Part shown: one piece after another, positions 15,899 to 24,131 of the stretch
How positions within the stretch are numbered: the stretch's first letter is position 1
Layout of the letters: each line of letters opens with the position of its first letter
Assembly (NCBI GenBank): GCA_017397955.1
Contig: JAFQHL010000049.1
Span: 1-64,000, forward strand
Direction of reading: 5' to 3'
Length of the DNA stretch: 64,000 nt
Origin: Clostridia bacterium
Lineage (GTDB): Bacteria > Bacillota > Clostridia > Oscillospirales > CAG-382
Notes under the pieces: generated by a model
Told to the model about the DNA's origin: nothing
Seen by the model: the letters and a program-made list of their open reading frames with translations, nothing else
Databases searched by the model: none
Made by a program: the position numbers and the translations under genes

Positions 15899-17571
15899 AG
15901 GCTTATATCCGTAAGGACGGGCAGTACCATAGGCTTTTTCTTGGTCTTGGAATAAAGCTTGGAGGATACCGCGTCCTTAACCTTGTTCTTAATGGAATTT
16001 GCATCTCTGTTGCCGTGCCCAAAGCATTCAAGCACCGTCTTTTTAGCCAGTGCGCGCACGTCCTCAATAAGACTCTCCTGCTCGCGCATATACACAAATC
16101 CGCGGGATATTATCTCTATGTCGGAAAGCAAAAGCCTTTCCTGTAAGTCCACAGAGAAAACAATAACAAACATACCGTCCTCTGCCAGATGCTTTCTTTC
16201 TTTCAACACAGAGCTGCCCACATCGCCCACGCCGTAGCCATCTACATAGATCTGCCCCCACGGTACGGTACTGCCGTACTGGGCTTTTTTACTGCCTATC
16301 TCAAGGGCGTGCCCCGTTTCGGGTATAAATATGCGGTTTTCTTCCATCCCCAGCTGTTTTGCCAGATCGGCGTGAGTTTTAAGGTGCTTGTATTCCCCGT
16401 GTACGGGCATAAAATATTCGGGGCTTACAAGGGTGTGTATTATTTTAAGTTCTTCCGCACAGGCGTGTCCCGATACGTGCACGTCTACTGCGCTGTCCCT
16501 TATCATATTAACGCCGCGCTTAAGCAGCTCGTTAACTATGCGGGATATAAGCTTTTCGTTGCCGGGTATGGGGGATGAGGAAAGAATAACCAAATCGTCA
16601 CTGCCAAGGGAGATAAGGTTGTGCTCACCAAGCGCCATACGGTAAAGGGCACTCATTGGCTCGCCCTGACTGCCGGTGGTTATAAGGGTAAGCTGTTCCA
16701 TCTTGTAACGCTTCATATCCCCCAGCTCAATAAGTGTGCCTTCAGGAATATCCATATATCCAAGCCGTTCTGCTGCCCGCATAACGTTTATCATACTTCT
16801 GCCGGTTACCGCAACCTTGCGGCCGTATTTAACTGAAGCGTTGATTATCTGCTGAATCCTGTGTATGTTAGAGGAAAAGGTCGCAATAACAATGCGCTTT
16901 TCACAGCCTTCGAAAATTTTGTCAAAGGATGCACCAACCACTTTTTCAGAGTGTGTATACCCGCCGCGCTCCACATTGGTAGAGTCGCAAAGCAGCAACT
17001 TTACGCCCTTTTTGCCCAGCTCTGCAAAACGGTGCAGGTTAATGGGCGCACCGTCGATGGGGGTAAGGTCTATCTTAAAATCCCCCGTGTGCACTACCAT
17101 ACCCTTGGGCGTGCCCAACGCTATCGCCACAGAATCGGCAATGGAGTGGTTAACACGCACAAACTCTGCGGTAAAACAGCCCAGCTTAACGCTGTCACCC
17201 GCCTCAACCTCGTGCAGGCAGGCAGCGCCCATAAGCCCGTGCTCCGTAAGCTTGTTCTCCAGTATTCCCAAGGTAAGCCTTGTGCCGTAAACGGGTATAT
17301 TGAATTGCTTTAGCAGATAGGGCACCGCGCCTATATGGTCCTCATGCCCATGAGTAAGCAGCAGACCGCGGATTTTGTCCTCGTTCTGCTCTAAATAAGA
17401 AAAATCGGGTATAACCAAATCTATACCTAACATATCATCCTCGGGGAATGAAACACCGCAGTCGATAATAACAATATCGTCACCGTATTCAAATACGGTA
17501 ATATTTCTGCCGATGCCGTCAACACCGCCCAAAGGGATGACTTTAAGCTTTTTTGCCTTGCTTTTAGCCAT
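15895..17571 (-). CDS. rnj: ribonuclease J
   Basis: A 558-residue metallo-beta-lactamase/beta-CASP ribonuclease, with 5'-3' exonuclease and endonuclease activity in mRNA turnover and rRNA maturation. The zinc motif is LLTHGHEDHIG (H74, H76, D78, H79), followed by the beta-CASP domain (GRSMINVMRAAERLG) and a late His motif HVSGHA. The C-terminal domain (about 450-558) mediates dimerisation in the family. The start ATG is preceded in frame by a TAG nine bases upstream, so it cannot extend. There is no ribosome binding site at normal distance; AAGGAG lies upstream of a hairpin (17580-17609). Confidence 0.95.
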   Translation of the reverse strand: MAKSKAKKLKVIPLGGVDGIGRNITVFEYGDDIVIIDCGVSFPEDDMLGIDLVIPDFSYLEQNEDKIRGLLLTHGHEDHIGAVPYLLKQFNIPVYGTRLTLGILENKLTEHGLMGAACLHEVEAGDSVKLGCFTAEFVRVNHSIADSVAIALGTPKGMVVHTGDFKIDLTPIDGAPINLHRFAELGKKGVKLLLCDSTNVERGGYTHSEKVVGASFDKIFEGCEKRIVIATFSSNIHRIQQIINASVKYGRKVAVTGRSMINVMRAAERLGYMDIPEGTLIELGDMKRYKMEQLTLITTGSQGEPMSALYRMALGEHNLISLGSDDLVILSSSPIPGNEKLISRIVNELLKRGVNMIRDSAVDVHVSGHACAEELKIIHTLVSPEYFMPVHGEYKHLKTHADLAKQLGMEENRIFIPETGHALEIGSKKAQYGSTVPWGQIYVDGYGVGDVGSSVLKERKHLAEDGMFVIVFSVDLQERLLLSDIEIISRGFVYMREQESLIEDVRALAKKTVLECFGHGNRDANSIKNKVKDAVSSKLYSKTKKKPMVLPVLTDISL

Positions 17572-17579
17572 AAAACACT

Positions 17580-17619
17580 ATGCGTATTGCAGAAAGCCCG
17601 CCTACGCATCTAACTCCTT
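17580..17619 (-). promoter_or_regulatory. hairpin between Shine-Dalgarno and start codon of RNase J
   Basis: On the minus-strand mRNA AAGGAG (17614-17619) is followed by TTAG, then a stem ATGCGTA / TACGCAT (17603-17609 with 17580-17586) with further GCGGG / TCTGC pairing inside, then AGTGTTTT and the RNase J ATG. With the hairpin folded, the distance from AAGGAG to the ATG drops from 42 to about 12 bases. Unfolded, the same site would instead serve an out-of-frame ATG at 17609, which lies in the stem. Confidence 0.55.
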
Positions 17620-17681
17620 TTTATAAAATTTTAAAATATATAAAAGCCCGCAGGGGCTAAAGTCCATAAATCAACACCATT

Positions 17682-17710
17682 ATTATGTACCAAAAACTTC
17701 CTTTTGTCAA
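17682..17710 (-). promoter_or_regulatory. promoter of RNase J operon
   Basis: On the minus strand TTGACA (17705-17710), 17 bases, CATAAT (17682-17687). The leader would be about 100 nt. It contains a small AGCCC / GGGCT stem (17645-17658) followed by TTTTATATATTTT, which might act as an attenuator, and then the ribosome-binding-site hairpin. Confidence 0.6.
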
Positions 17711-17785
17711 TAGCAAAACAGGCGGCATACAATTATACTGTGCAAGTTACACTTAAACAGCGGTAAAAAGCGGGTGAAATTTTAC

Positions 17786-17813
17786 TTGACAATTTTCAAA
17801 TAAATGGTATCAT
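17786..17813 (+). promoter_or_regulatory. promoter of murA
   Basis: TTGACA (17786-17791), 16 bases, TATCAT (17808-17813), about 65 bp before the murA start. It diverges from the RNase J promoter. Confidence 0.65.
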
Positions 17814-17878
17814 AGTATTGTATAACCATATTACAATGGGTAATAATGTAGTATTTTTGCCGAAAGGTGTTTTTATAT

Positions 17879-19165
17879 ATGGAAAAAATTATTATAAACG
17901 GCGGTAAGCCCCTTTACGGTACCATAGAGGTTGGCGGTATGAAGAATTCATCTTTGCCCATCCTTTTCGGAACTATTCTTGTCAGCGGTGACTGTGTTAT
18001 AGAGAATTTACCCCCTATTGACGATGTTTTTGCGGCGCTTTCCATTCTTAAAGCTATGGGTGCCAAGGTGCGTATGCTGGACGCCACAACGGTAGAGATA
18101 AATACCGATGATGTTGTGTGCGGCAGTGCTCCTTACGAGCAGGCAAGGCATATGCGCGGCTCTTACTACATTGCCGGTGCAGAGCTTGGCAGATTCGGCA
18201 GGACCCACGTTGCCCTTCCCGGCGGTTGCGACTTTGGTCAAAGACCCATCGACCAGCACGTTAAGGGCTTTGAAAAGCTGGGCGCGGCGGTAAATGTGGA
18301 AAACGGCTACATAAATGCAGAAAGCAGCGGTGTGCTTACAGGCTCCTCCGTGTATATGGACGTGGTTTCCGTGGGCGCAACCATAAATATCATACTTGCG
18401 GCAGTGCTTGCCGACGGTGTTACGGTTATTGATAACGCCGCAAGAGAGCCGCATATTGTTGACCTTGCAAACTTCCTTAACGCCTGCGGTGCGGATATTG
18501 CGGGCGCAGGTACGGACGTTATTCGCGTTAAGGGCGTAAGCAGTCTTAAGGGCGTTACATACGGCGTTATTCCCGATATGATAGAGGCGGGCACCTATAT
18601 GATAGCCGCCGCCGCAACGGGCGGTAAGCTTACCGTGGCAAACGTTATACCCAAGCATTTGGAATCGGTAACGGCAAAGCTTTTGGAAATGGGCGCGGTT
18701 GTGGAAGAAAACGACACCTCTGTTGTGGTTTCTGCCCCCAATCCACTTAAAGCGGTAAACGTAAAGACCCAGCCTTACCCCGGCTTCCCTACGGATATGA
18801 ATCCGCAGATGTGTGTGCTTCTCTGCCTTGCGGAGGGTGTAAGTATGATGCGTGAGGGTGTTTGGGACAACCGTTTTCGCTATGTAAAAGAGCTTGTGCG
18901 TATGGGCGCGGATATTACTGTAGAGCCTAAGGTTGCCATAGTGCGCGGCAAAACGCCTTTTAAGGGCGCTTCCGTTAAGGCTGTGGACCTGCGTGCAGGC
19001 GCGGCTATGGTTATTGCGGCACTTGCCGCCGAGGGTGTTACAGAGATAGGTGATATCTATCACATAGAGCGCGGCTACGAGAATATAGTGGAAAAACTTC
19101 GCGCTGTCGGTGCGGATATAGAAAAGAGAATGGTGCAGGACACCGCGCACACCACCGCCATATAA
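17879..19165 (+). CDS. murA: UDP-N-acetylglucosamine 1-carboxyvinyltransferase (MurA)
   Basis: The first committed enzyme of peptidoglycan synthesis, transferring enolpyruvate from PEP to UDP-GlcNAc. 428 residues from the ATG at 17879, chosen because AAAGGTG lies nine bases upstream; a GTG four codons earlier overlaps that site. Conserved Lys22 (GGMKNSSLP) and the fosfomycin-target Cys117 (ALPGGCDFGQRP) are present, as are VGATINII and DLRAGAAMVIAAL near the C-terminus. Its presence far from murB (10232) is normal. The CapA-like gene follows in the same direction after 22 bp. Confidence 0.95.
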   Translation: MEKIIINGGKPLYGTIEVGGMKNSSLPILFGTILVSGDCVIENLPPIDDVFAALSILKAMGAKVRMLDATTVEINTDDVVCGSAPYEQARHMRGSYYIAGAELGRFGRTHVALPGGCDFGQRPIDQHVKGFEKLGAAVNVENGYINAESSGVLTGSSVYMDVVSVGATINIILAAVLADGVTVIDNAAREPHIVDLANFLNACGADIAGAGTDVIRVKGVSSLKGVTYGVIPDMIEAGTYMIAAAATGGKLTVANVIPKHLESVTAKLLEMGAVVEENDTSVVVSAPNPLKAVNVKTQPYPGFPTDMNPQMCVLLCLAEGVSMMREGVWDNRFRYVKELVRMGADITVEPKVAIVRGKTPFKGASVKAVDLRAGAAMVIAALAAEGVTEIGDIYHIERGYENIVEKLRAVGADIEKRMVQDTAHTTAI

Positions 19166-19187
19166 GCGGCGATAATGAAAGGTAGCG

Positions 19188-20648
19188 TTGAATTATATGT
19201 TTAAGTCAAAAGTTTTAGTGCTGTTTTTACTGCTTGCCATTTGCCTTTGCGGCTGTGCGGATATCTCTATGGAGGGCGAATCCTCCGCAGAGGAAGCCAC
19301 CTCTGCCTCTGCAAGCGACAATAGCTCTGCCGTGACGGGCGACGACAGCTCTGTGCCGGAAAAAGACGAGAGCAAGCCCGCGCCGGAAAGCACCGTGCCC
19401 GACACGGATACCGATGTTTCTCAGCCCGAAAGCAGCGGCGAGGTGTCGGAGGAAAGTACTTCCGCCCCCGAAAGCTCTGTGGGTGAGAACATAAGTAAGG
19501 AAGATAAGGTTATAAGCTTTCTTGCCTGCCCTGATAATATTATACACCCCTCCGTGTACTATTATGCGTTGCAGTCTGCGGCGGCAGAAAAAGGGGTAGA
19601 GCCTGATTACAGCAATCTTCAAACAGCGGAATACAAGTTTGCACATATTTACGATAATATTGCCGCAATGGTTAAGAATGCGGATATCTCCTACATAAAT
19701 GTGGAGACTTTGATAGGCGGTAACGAAAATGCCATAAGCGGTTATCCTATGTTCAACTCTCCCGAAGCGGCGGGTGAAACACTTTTGGATTTGGGCTTTG
19801 ATATATTTAACCTTGCTCACAACCATATGCTGGACAGCGGTAACGACAAATACCTTATAAACTGCGACCGCTTCTTTACAGAGCGCGGCGGCACCACCAT
19901 AGGCTATTACAAGGATAAGGCGGACGTGGAAAATATAGTTATTTACGAACACTCCGGTATAAAAATTGCCTTCCTTGCCTATACCTATTCAACCAACGGT
20001 ATAGGGCTTTCTTCCTACGCAAGCACCTATATTCCCTATATAAACAGCGATTTGATGAAAAAGCAGATGGAGCTTGCAAACAAGCAGGCGGATTTGGTGT
20101 TTGTTTCCATCCATTGGGGCGATGAGGACAGCTTTACCCCCAACGGTGCACAGCGTCAAGCGGCACAGACGCTTGTGGATGCAGGCGCAGATGTTATAAT
20201 AGGTATGCACCCCCACGTTATACAGGAATCCAAGTGGATGGAGAGGGAAGACGGTAGCCGTTGCTTGCTCACCTATTCCTTGGGTAACCTGCTTAGCGGT
20301 ATGTACGGCGGCAAAAACACCCTTGGCAGCTTGCTTTCCTTGGATATAATCTGCAAGGCGGGACAAGCACCCTATGTGGATAACGTGCAGCTTATCCCCA
20401 CGGTTTGCCACTACGAAAAGGAAAGCAGTGTAAACTACCAAACAGATACCGGCTTTAGAAAGTTTAAGATATATCTGCTGGAGGATTATACGGAAGAGCT
20501 TGCGGCTGCCCACGGTTGTCACCACAACAAGGGCAAGATAAGCTCCTTTGATAACCAGCTGGATGGTAATTTCTCACTGGAAAGCCTTTATGCAAAGGTG
20601 CGCGCAATTATCCCGACAGAATTTCTGCCCGAAAGCATAGCACAGTAG
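19188..20648 (+). CDS. CapA-family lipoprotein (PGA_cap metallophosphoesterase fold)
   Basis: A 486-residue protein. The signal peptide has a lipobox ending LCGC (about residues 21-24 from TTG 19188), followed by a low-complexity Ser/Glu/Asp linker of about 80 residues typical of cell-wall spanning regions, then a CapA/PGA_cap domain. The domain motifs are YINVETLIGG, FNLAHNHMLDSG, VFVSIHWGDE and GMHPHVIQ, which supply the metal-binding His/Asp set. CapA proteins take part in poly-gamma-glutamate capsule formation, but orphan CapA lipoproteins without capBC, as here, have unclear roles. TTG at 19188 fits the AAAGG site better than the ATG nine bases later. Confidence 0.82.
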   Translation: MNYMFKSKVLVLFLLLAICLCGCADISMEGESSAEEATSASASDNSSAVTGDDSSVPEKDESKPAPESTVPDTDTDVSQPESSGEVSEESTSAPESSVGENISKEDKVISFLACPDNIIHPSVYYYALQSAAAEKGVEPDYSNLQTAEYKFAHIYDNIAAMVKNADISYINVETLIGGNENAISGYPMFNSPEAAGETLLDLGFDIFNLAHNHMLDSGNDKYLINCDRFFTERGGTTIGYYKDKADVENIVIYEHSGIKIAFLAYTYSTNGIGLSSYASTYIPYINSDLMKKQMELANKQADLVFVSIHWGDEDSFTPNGAQRQAAQTLVDAGADVIIGMHPHVIQESKWMEREDGSRCLLTYSLGNLLSGMYGGKNTLGSLLSLDIICKAGQAPYVDNVQLIPTVCHYEKESSVNYQTDTGFRKFKIYLLEDYTEELAAAHGCHHNKGKISSFDNQLDGNFSLESLYAKVRAIIPTEFLPESIAQ

Positions 20649-20660
20649 AATTACTCAAAC

Positions 20661-20680
20661 AGGTCAAAAGATTTTGACCT
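20661..20680 (+). terminator. duplicated terminator hairpin, left copy at repeat element 2
   Basis: AGGTCAAAA / TTTTGACCT stem 12 bases after the capA-like stop. It is identical to 20905-20924. It has no T-tract because the repeat element follows directly. Confidence 0.6.
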
Positions 20681-20904
20681 CAGACCGCTGACAAAGGCAC
20701 AGAACACGAAAAAAGAAAATATAGTTACTATAAAGTGAAAAATTTCGGGGAAAATTTCCCCGAAATTTTTGTATATTTTTATTTTTTTCCGTTTGGAACG
20801 AACCTCAGCTCACAGTACTCAGTACAGTTCTCGCCTCGGTTCGTCCCATCTGTACTCTTTCTCAGCAGTCTGCCAAGCTGATGACAAAGTTTGTCATCAG
20901 CTTG
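20681..20904 (+). repeat. 224-bp dispersed repeat element, copy 2 (MITE-like)
   Basis: Same length and ends as copy 1 (94-317): begins CAGACCGCTGACAAAG and ends with the palindrome GCTGATGACAAA / TTTGTCATCAGC plus TTG. The internal hairpins are conserved, with compensating changes in the AATTTCGGGG stem. It is inserted between a terminator hairpin and its T-tract, with the 20-base hairpin duplicated exactly on both sides. Relative to the neighbouring gene it lies in the opposite orientation to copy 1. Confidence 0.78.
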
Positions 20905-20932
20905 AGGTCAAAAGATTTTGACCTGTTTTTTA
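20905..20932 (+). terminator. terminator of the murA-capA unit, right copy
   Basis: An AGGTCAAAA / TTTTGACCT hairpin followed by GTTTTTTATTTTG. This copy keeps the T-tract and should be the functional terminator. Confidence 0.75.
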
Positions 20933-20940
20933 TTTTGTTA

Positions 20941-20969
20941 TTGACTTTTGAAAAAATAAGGTATATAAT
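20941..20969 (+). promoter_or_regulatory. promoter of the polysaccharide-control operon
   Basis: TTGACT (20941-20946), 17 bases, perfect TATAAT (20964-20969). It starts eight bases after the T-tract of the duplicated terminator. The leader to the first gene is about 80 nt. Confidence 0.75.
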
Positions 20970-21057
20970 ATTATGTGATTATTTGGAATATTGGCGCACT
21001 TTGCTCTTTAATCGGCAAGGGCAAGTCGGCTTTGTATATGTAAGGAGAAAGTCTTTT

Positions 21058-21834
21058 ATGGCGCGATCTGACAGAAACAGGGAAGATGCTTTTGTTGTAG
21101 ACATATCCCATATAGTAAAATCCGTGTGGCAACGTGCTTGGATAATTGCGGTCGTGGGTATTATCGTTGCGGCGGTTGCCTTCAGCTATGCGGCGTTTGC
21201 CATTACACCTACTTATTCGTCCTCCATAATGCTTTATATAAACAACAGCTCTTTTGCTGTAGGGGATATGAGCTTTAGTATAAGCTCTTCCGAGATAAGC
21301 GCGGCGCAAAGCTTGGTAAAAACCTATACGGTTATACTTAAAAACCGCACAACGTTGGAGGATGTGGCAGAAAAATCAGGTCTTTCCTATAGTTGGGAGC
21401 AGCTTTATAATATGATAGATGCCGCCCCAGTACAGGATACAGAAATTATGGGTGTTACGGTAACTTGTACCGACCCTTATCATGCGGAAAAATTGGCAAA
21501 CAGTATTGCCGTGGTATTGCCTATGCGCGTTTCCGAGATTATAGAGGGAAGCTCTATGGAGGTTGTGGATGCGGCTGTTGCAGACCCCCAGAAGGTTGCC
21601 CCCAGTATAAGCAGATATACGGCGTTAGGTCTTGTCTTGGGTGCGTTCTTGGCACTTGTATGGCTTGTAATAATGGCACTAAAGGACAACACCATCCACG
21701 ACGAGGATTACATACTCAGTAATTATGACTATCCCATTTTGGCAAAAGTGCCCGATTTGCTTGATACAGGGGCTAAAAAGTACAGCTATTACCGCAGTGG
21801 TACTGCGGCAAAAAAACAGGCGGGTGGTAGATGA
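21058..21834 (+). CDS. Wzz/YveK-type chain-length determinant (polysaccharide co-polymerase)
   Basis: A 258-residue protein: N-terminal cytoplasmic segment, membrane helix (about residues 30-52), extracytoplasmic coiled region, second helix (about 180-202), and a short cytoplasmic C-terminus. Wzz-family features are the PTYSSSIMLYI segment after the first helix and the P-rich APSISRYTALG before the second. Members of this group pair with a separate BY-kinase, which follows with a 4-base overlap. It controls chain length and export of surface polysaccharide. The start at 21058 is chosen for the AAGGAG eight bases upstream; upstream in-frame ATGs lie in the repeat element. Confidence 0.85.
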   Translation: MARSDRNREDAFVVDISHIVKSVWQRAWIIAVVGIIVAAVAFSYAAFAITPTYSSSIMLYINNSSFAVGDMSFSISSSEISAAQSLVKTYTVILKNRTTLEDVAEKSGLSYSWEQLYNMIDAAPVQDTEIMGVTVTCTDPYHAEKLANSIAVVLPMRVSEIIEGSSMEVVDAAVADPQKVAPSISRYTALGLVLGAFLALVWLVIMALKDNTIHDEDYILSNYDYPILAKVPDLLDTGAKKYSYYRSGTAAKKQAGGR

Positions 21835-22592
21835 TGGCGTTTATAAACTCTAAGGGTAAAAAAGCGGCGTTTGAACACAGTATGAAAAATGCCAACCAAA
21901 AAACCCTTCATAAAAATCTTGAATTTACCGCTACAGAGCAATATAAGCTTTTGCGTACAAACCTTTCATTTACCTTGCCGGAGGACGTTAAGTGCCCCAT
22001 TATAGGCGTTACCAGCTCTATGCGCGGCGAGGGTAAAAGCACAACGGCGGTTAATTTGTCCTACGTGCTGGCAGAGGACGGTAAGCGCGTACTACTTATA
22101 GACGGCGACCTTAGAATACCCAGCGTTGCAAAAAAAATGAAGATAAGCTCTACCCCCGGTCTTACTGACCTGTTTAAGGGGAAGGAGAACATACAGCTTG
22201 GTGCTTTTAAAGTAGAGGGATATACCAATTGGTACATCATCCCCTCGGGTGAGTTGCCCCCCAACCCCTCCGAATTGCTTGGCTCCCGAAGAATGGAAAA
22301 GCTGCTGGAGGTGCTGGTGGAGAACTTTGACTATATAATTATAGACCTGCCTCCCGTCAACATCGTTTCCGACGGGCTTGCGGTTTCCAAGTACATCACG
22401 GGGATGATAGTTGTTGTCCGTGAGGATTATACGGAAAAGAAGGAGCTTGAGACTTGCCTGAGACAGCTTAAGCTTTCCAACGTAAAGGTTTTGGGCTGTG
22501 TTATGAATGAGTCGAAGAACGGCAAAGGCTCTTACGGCAAAGGCAGGTATAAAAAGTATTATAAGTATTATAAAACCTACGGTGCAGACTAA
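21831..22592 (+). CDS. CpsD/CapB-type tyrosine-protein kinase (BY-kinase)
   Basis: A 253-residue BY-kinase with Walker A GEGKST preceded by SSMR (about residues 65-74), Walker A' LLIDGDLR (about 90-97) and Walker B IIIDLPP (about 168-174). The C-terminal tyrosine cluster has about eight Tyr in the last 25 residues (YKKYYKYYKTY) and is the usual autophosphorylation site. It works with the adjacent Wzz-like protein as activator and is dephosphorylated by the CpsB-like phosphatase downstream. It regulates exopolysaccharide or capsule assembly at the membrane. Confidence 0.92.
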   Translation: MMAFINSKGKKAAFEHSMKNANQKTLHKNLEFTATEQYKLLRTNLSFTLPEDVKCPIIGVTSSMRGEGKSTTAVNLSYVLAEDGKRVLLIDGDLRIPSVAKKMKISSTPGLTDLFKGKENIQLGAFKVEGYTNWYIIPSGELPPNPSELLGSRRMEKLLEVLVENFDYIIIDLPPVNIVSDGLAVSKYITGMIVVVREDYTEKKELETCLRQLKLSNVKVLGCVMNESKNGKGSYGKGRYKKYYKYYKTYGAD

Positions 22593-22598
22593 AACAGT

Positions 22599-23300
22599 AT
22601 GCTTTATGTAACAGATTTTCACAGCCACTTGTTGCCCTGTATGGATGACGGCAGCCGCAGCGTGGAGGAAAGCCTTAAAATGCTTGCCGCGCTTGGTGAG
22701 CAAGGCGTAAATCGCGTGGTGGCAAGCCCCCACTTTTACGCTAATGATGAGTCGGTGGAGGACTTTTTGGCGCGCCGCAGTGCCGCCTTTGAAAGCTTAA
22801 AGCCTAGTCTTGTGCAATCCTTGCCGCAGGTGGTTTTAGGGGCGGAGCTTAGGTACTACCAAGGCGTAAGCAAGCTAAAGGGTATAGAAAAGCTGTGTAT
22901 TCAGGGTACCCCCCTGTTGCTTTTGGAAATGCCCCAATGCCCTTGGAGCGGGTATGTTCAAAGAGAAATAGAAAGCCTTGCCTGCACCGGTAACATACGC
23001 GTTCTTTTTGCTCATGTGGAGCGTTGCTTGCCCTATCAAAACGCAAAAACAGTTGAACGTATGACGGGCGAGGGTGTGCTTATGCAAATGAATGCAGAGG
23101 CATTTAGCGGATTTGCCCAAAAGCGCAAGGCAGTAAGCCTGTTAAAGCGTGGATTGGTGCAGTTTATCGGCTCCGATTGTCACAATCTTGCCGACAGAGC
23201 GCCCAATATAAAAACAGCAACAGATGTGATAGAGAAAAAATTCGGTAAAGCTTTTCTTGCCGACCTAGTTTCCTTTGGCAACAGTTTTTTTGAAGAATGA
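22599..23300 (+). CDS. CpsB/CapC-type PHP-domain tyrosine phosphatase
   Basis: A 233-residue metal-dependent phosphatase of the PHP family (CpsB, YwqE). Metal-binding motifs are DFHSHLLPCMDDG at the N-terminus, ASPHFY (about residue 45), LFAHVERC (about 137) and IGSDCHN (about 195). It removes phosphate from the C-terminal Tyr cluster of the BY-kinase encoded just upstream. It starts 6 bp after that gene with no strong ribosome binding site, suggesting coupled translation. Confidence 0.9.
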   Translation: MLYVTDFHSHLLPCMDDGSRSVEESLKMLAALGEQGVNRVVASPHFYANDESVEDFLARRSAAFESLKPSLVQSLPQVVLGAELRYYQGVSKLKGIEKLCIQGTPLLLLEMPQCPWSGYVQREIESLACTGNIRVLFAHVERCLPYQNAKTVERMTGEGVLMQMNAEAFSGFAQKRKAVSLLKRGLVQFIGSDCHNLADRAPNIKTATDVIEKKFGKAFLADLVSFGNSFFEE

Positions 23301-23327
23301 CGAATTTTTCCGAGAGGATAGTACTTT

Positions 23328-24104
23328 ATGAAGAAGATTATTGCCCTTTGTTTAAGTTTATTGATACTTGGTTGCGGTTTTACCGCGTTTGCGGCTGATG
23401 ACTTTGTTTCCAGCCCTTCCGGTCAGGGTCCGTCCCTTATAACCGGTGTTATCTCTAACCCCAGCTGTGATGCACACCTTGTAATCACCCCTTATTCTCA
23501 GCGTAACACCTTGGATGCAGAGGCACTTGCGGCAATAGAGTCGGCTTATGCAGACCTTTCAGGCAGCACCGACCTTTCTGCCCTTAACAGTGCTTTTGCT
23601 TCCTATGTAGCGTCTTTGGGCTTTAACGGCACCCACCTTGCGGTTAGCGATTTGTTTGACGTGGACTATGTGGGCTGCACCCTTCACGATAGCCACGGGT
23701 CCTACAGCTTAAATATTTCTGCCGCAAATTTGGATAAGTTTGTGGGTCTTTTGCACAAAGAAAACGGCGTTTGGAAGTTTGTGGATAATGCTACCGTAAG
23801 CGAAGATAAAGCAAGCCTTAGCTTCTCCGTTTCAAACCTTTCTCCCTTTGCAATCATTGTTAATACGGCAGACGGAGAAGAAGACCTTTTGTACGGAGAC
23901 ATAAACTTTGACGGCCGTGTTGACAGCCTTGATGCCGCACAGGCACTTAAGCACGATGCGGAAATTATTATCATTACGGGAAAAGCCTTTATTGTGGGCG
24001 ATGTTACAGGCGGCGGCGTGGTTAACAGTCTTGATGCCGCACAAATCCTTAAGTACGATGCAGAGCTTATTACCGTCTTCCCTGTAGAGGAAGCCGAGCA
24101 GTAA
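23328..24104 (+). CDS. secreted protein with C-terminal dockerin-like domain
   Basis: A 258-residue protein with a signal peptide (about 1-22), an N-terminal domain of about 160 residues shared with the next gene (begins DDFVSSPSGQGPS, ends LSPFAIIV), and a type I dockerin-like pair of repeats. The first repeat, GDINFDGRVDSLDAAQ (190-205), has a full calcium loop. The second, GDVTGGGVVNSLDAAQ (about 224-239), has lost acidic positions in its loop. Dockerins bind cohesins in cellulosomes or on cell surfaces; no cohesin gene lies in this window. The N-terminal domain is of unknown function. It sits inside the polysaccharide-control operon. Confidence 0.75.
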   Translation: MKKIIALCLSLLILGCGFTAFAADDFVSSPSGQGPSLITGVISNPSCDAHLVITPYSQRNTLDAEALAAIESAYADLSGSTDLSALNSAFASYVASLGFNGTHLAVSDLFDVDYVGCTLHDSHGSYSLNISAANLDKFVGLLHKENGVWKFVDNATVSEDKASLSFSVSNLSPFAIIVNTADGEEDLLYGDINFDGRVDSLDAAQALKHDAEIIIITGKAFIVGDVTGGGVVNSLDAAQILKYDAELITVFPVEEAEQ

Positions 24105-24131
24105 TATATTTTTTGAAAGGAAGATGTTTTT

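Noticed and set aside
17427..17609. 60-codon frame overlapping the RNase J start as a gene
   Set aside because: The peptide looks like a frame-shifted RNase J; its ATG is in a hairpin stem. It is treated as a decoy start within a regulatory leader.
18008..19150. 380-codon minus-strand frame over murA
   Set aside because: It lies wholly antisense to a clear murA; Cys/His/Tyr-rich composition typical of a shadow frame.
19188..20648. Poly-gamma-glutamate capsule locus
   Set aside because: Only the CapA-like protein is present; no capB or capC homologue is adjacent. The BY-kinase operon downstream is a different CapB.
20881..21057. N-terminal extension of the Wzz-like protein from upstream in-frame ATGs
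   Set aside because: The extension begins in the repeat element and crosses the terminator and the TATAAT promoter; 21058 has a proper AAGGAG site.
23328..24104. Cellulosome component
   Set aside because: A dockerin alone is not enough: no cohesin, glycoside hydrolase or scaffoldin is in the window.
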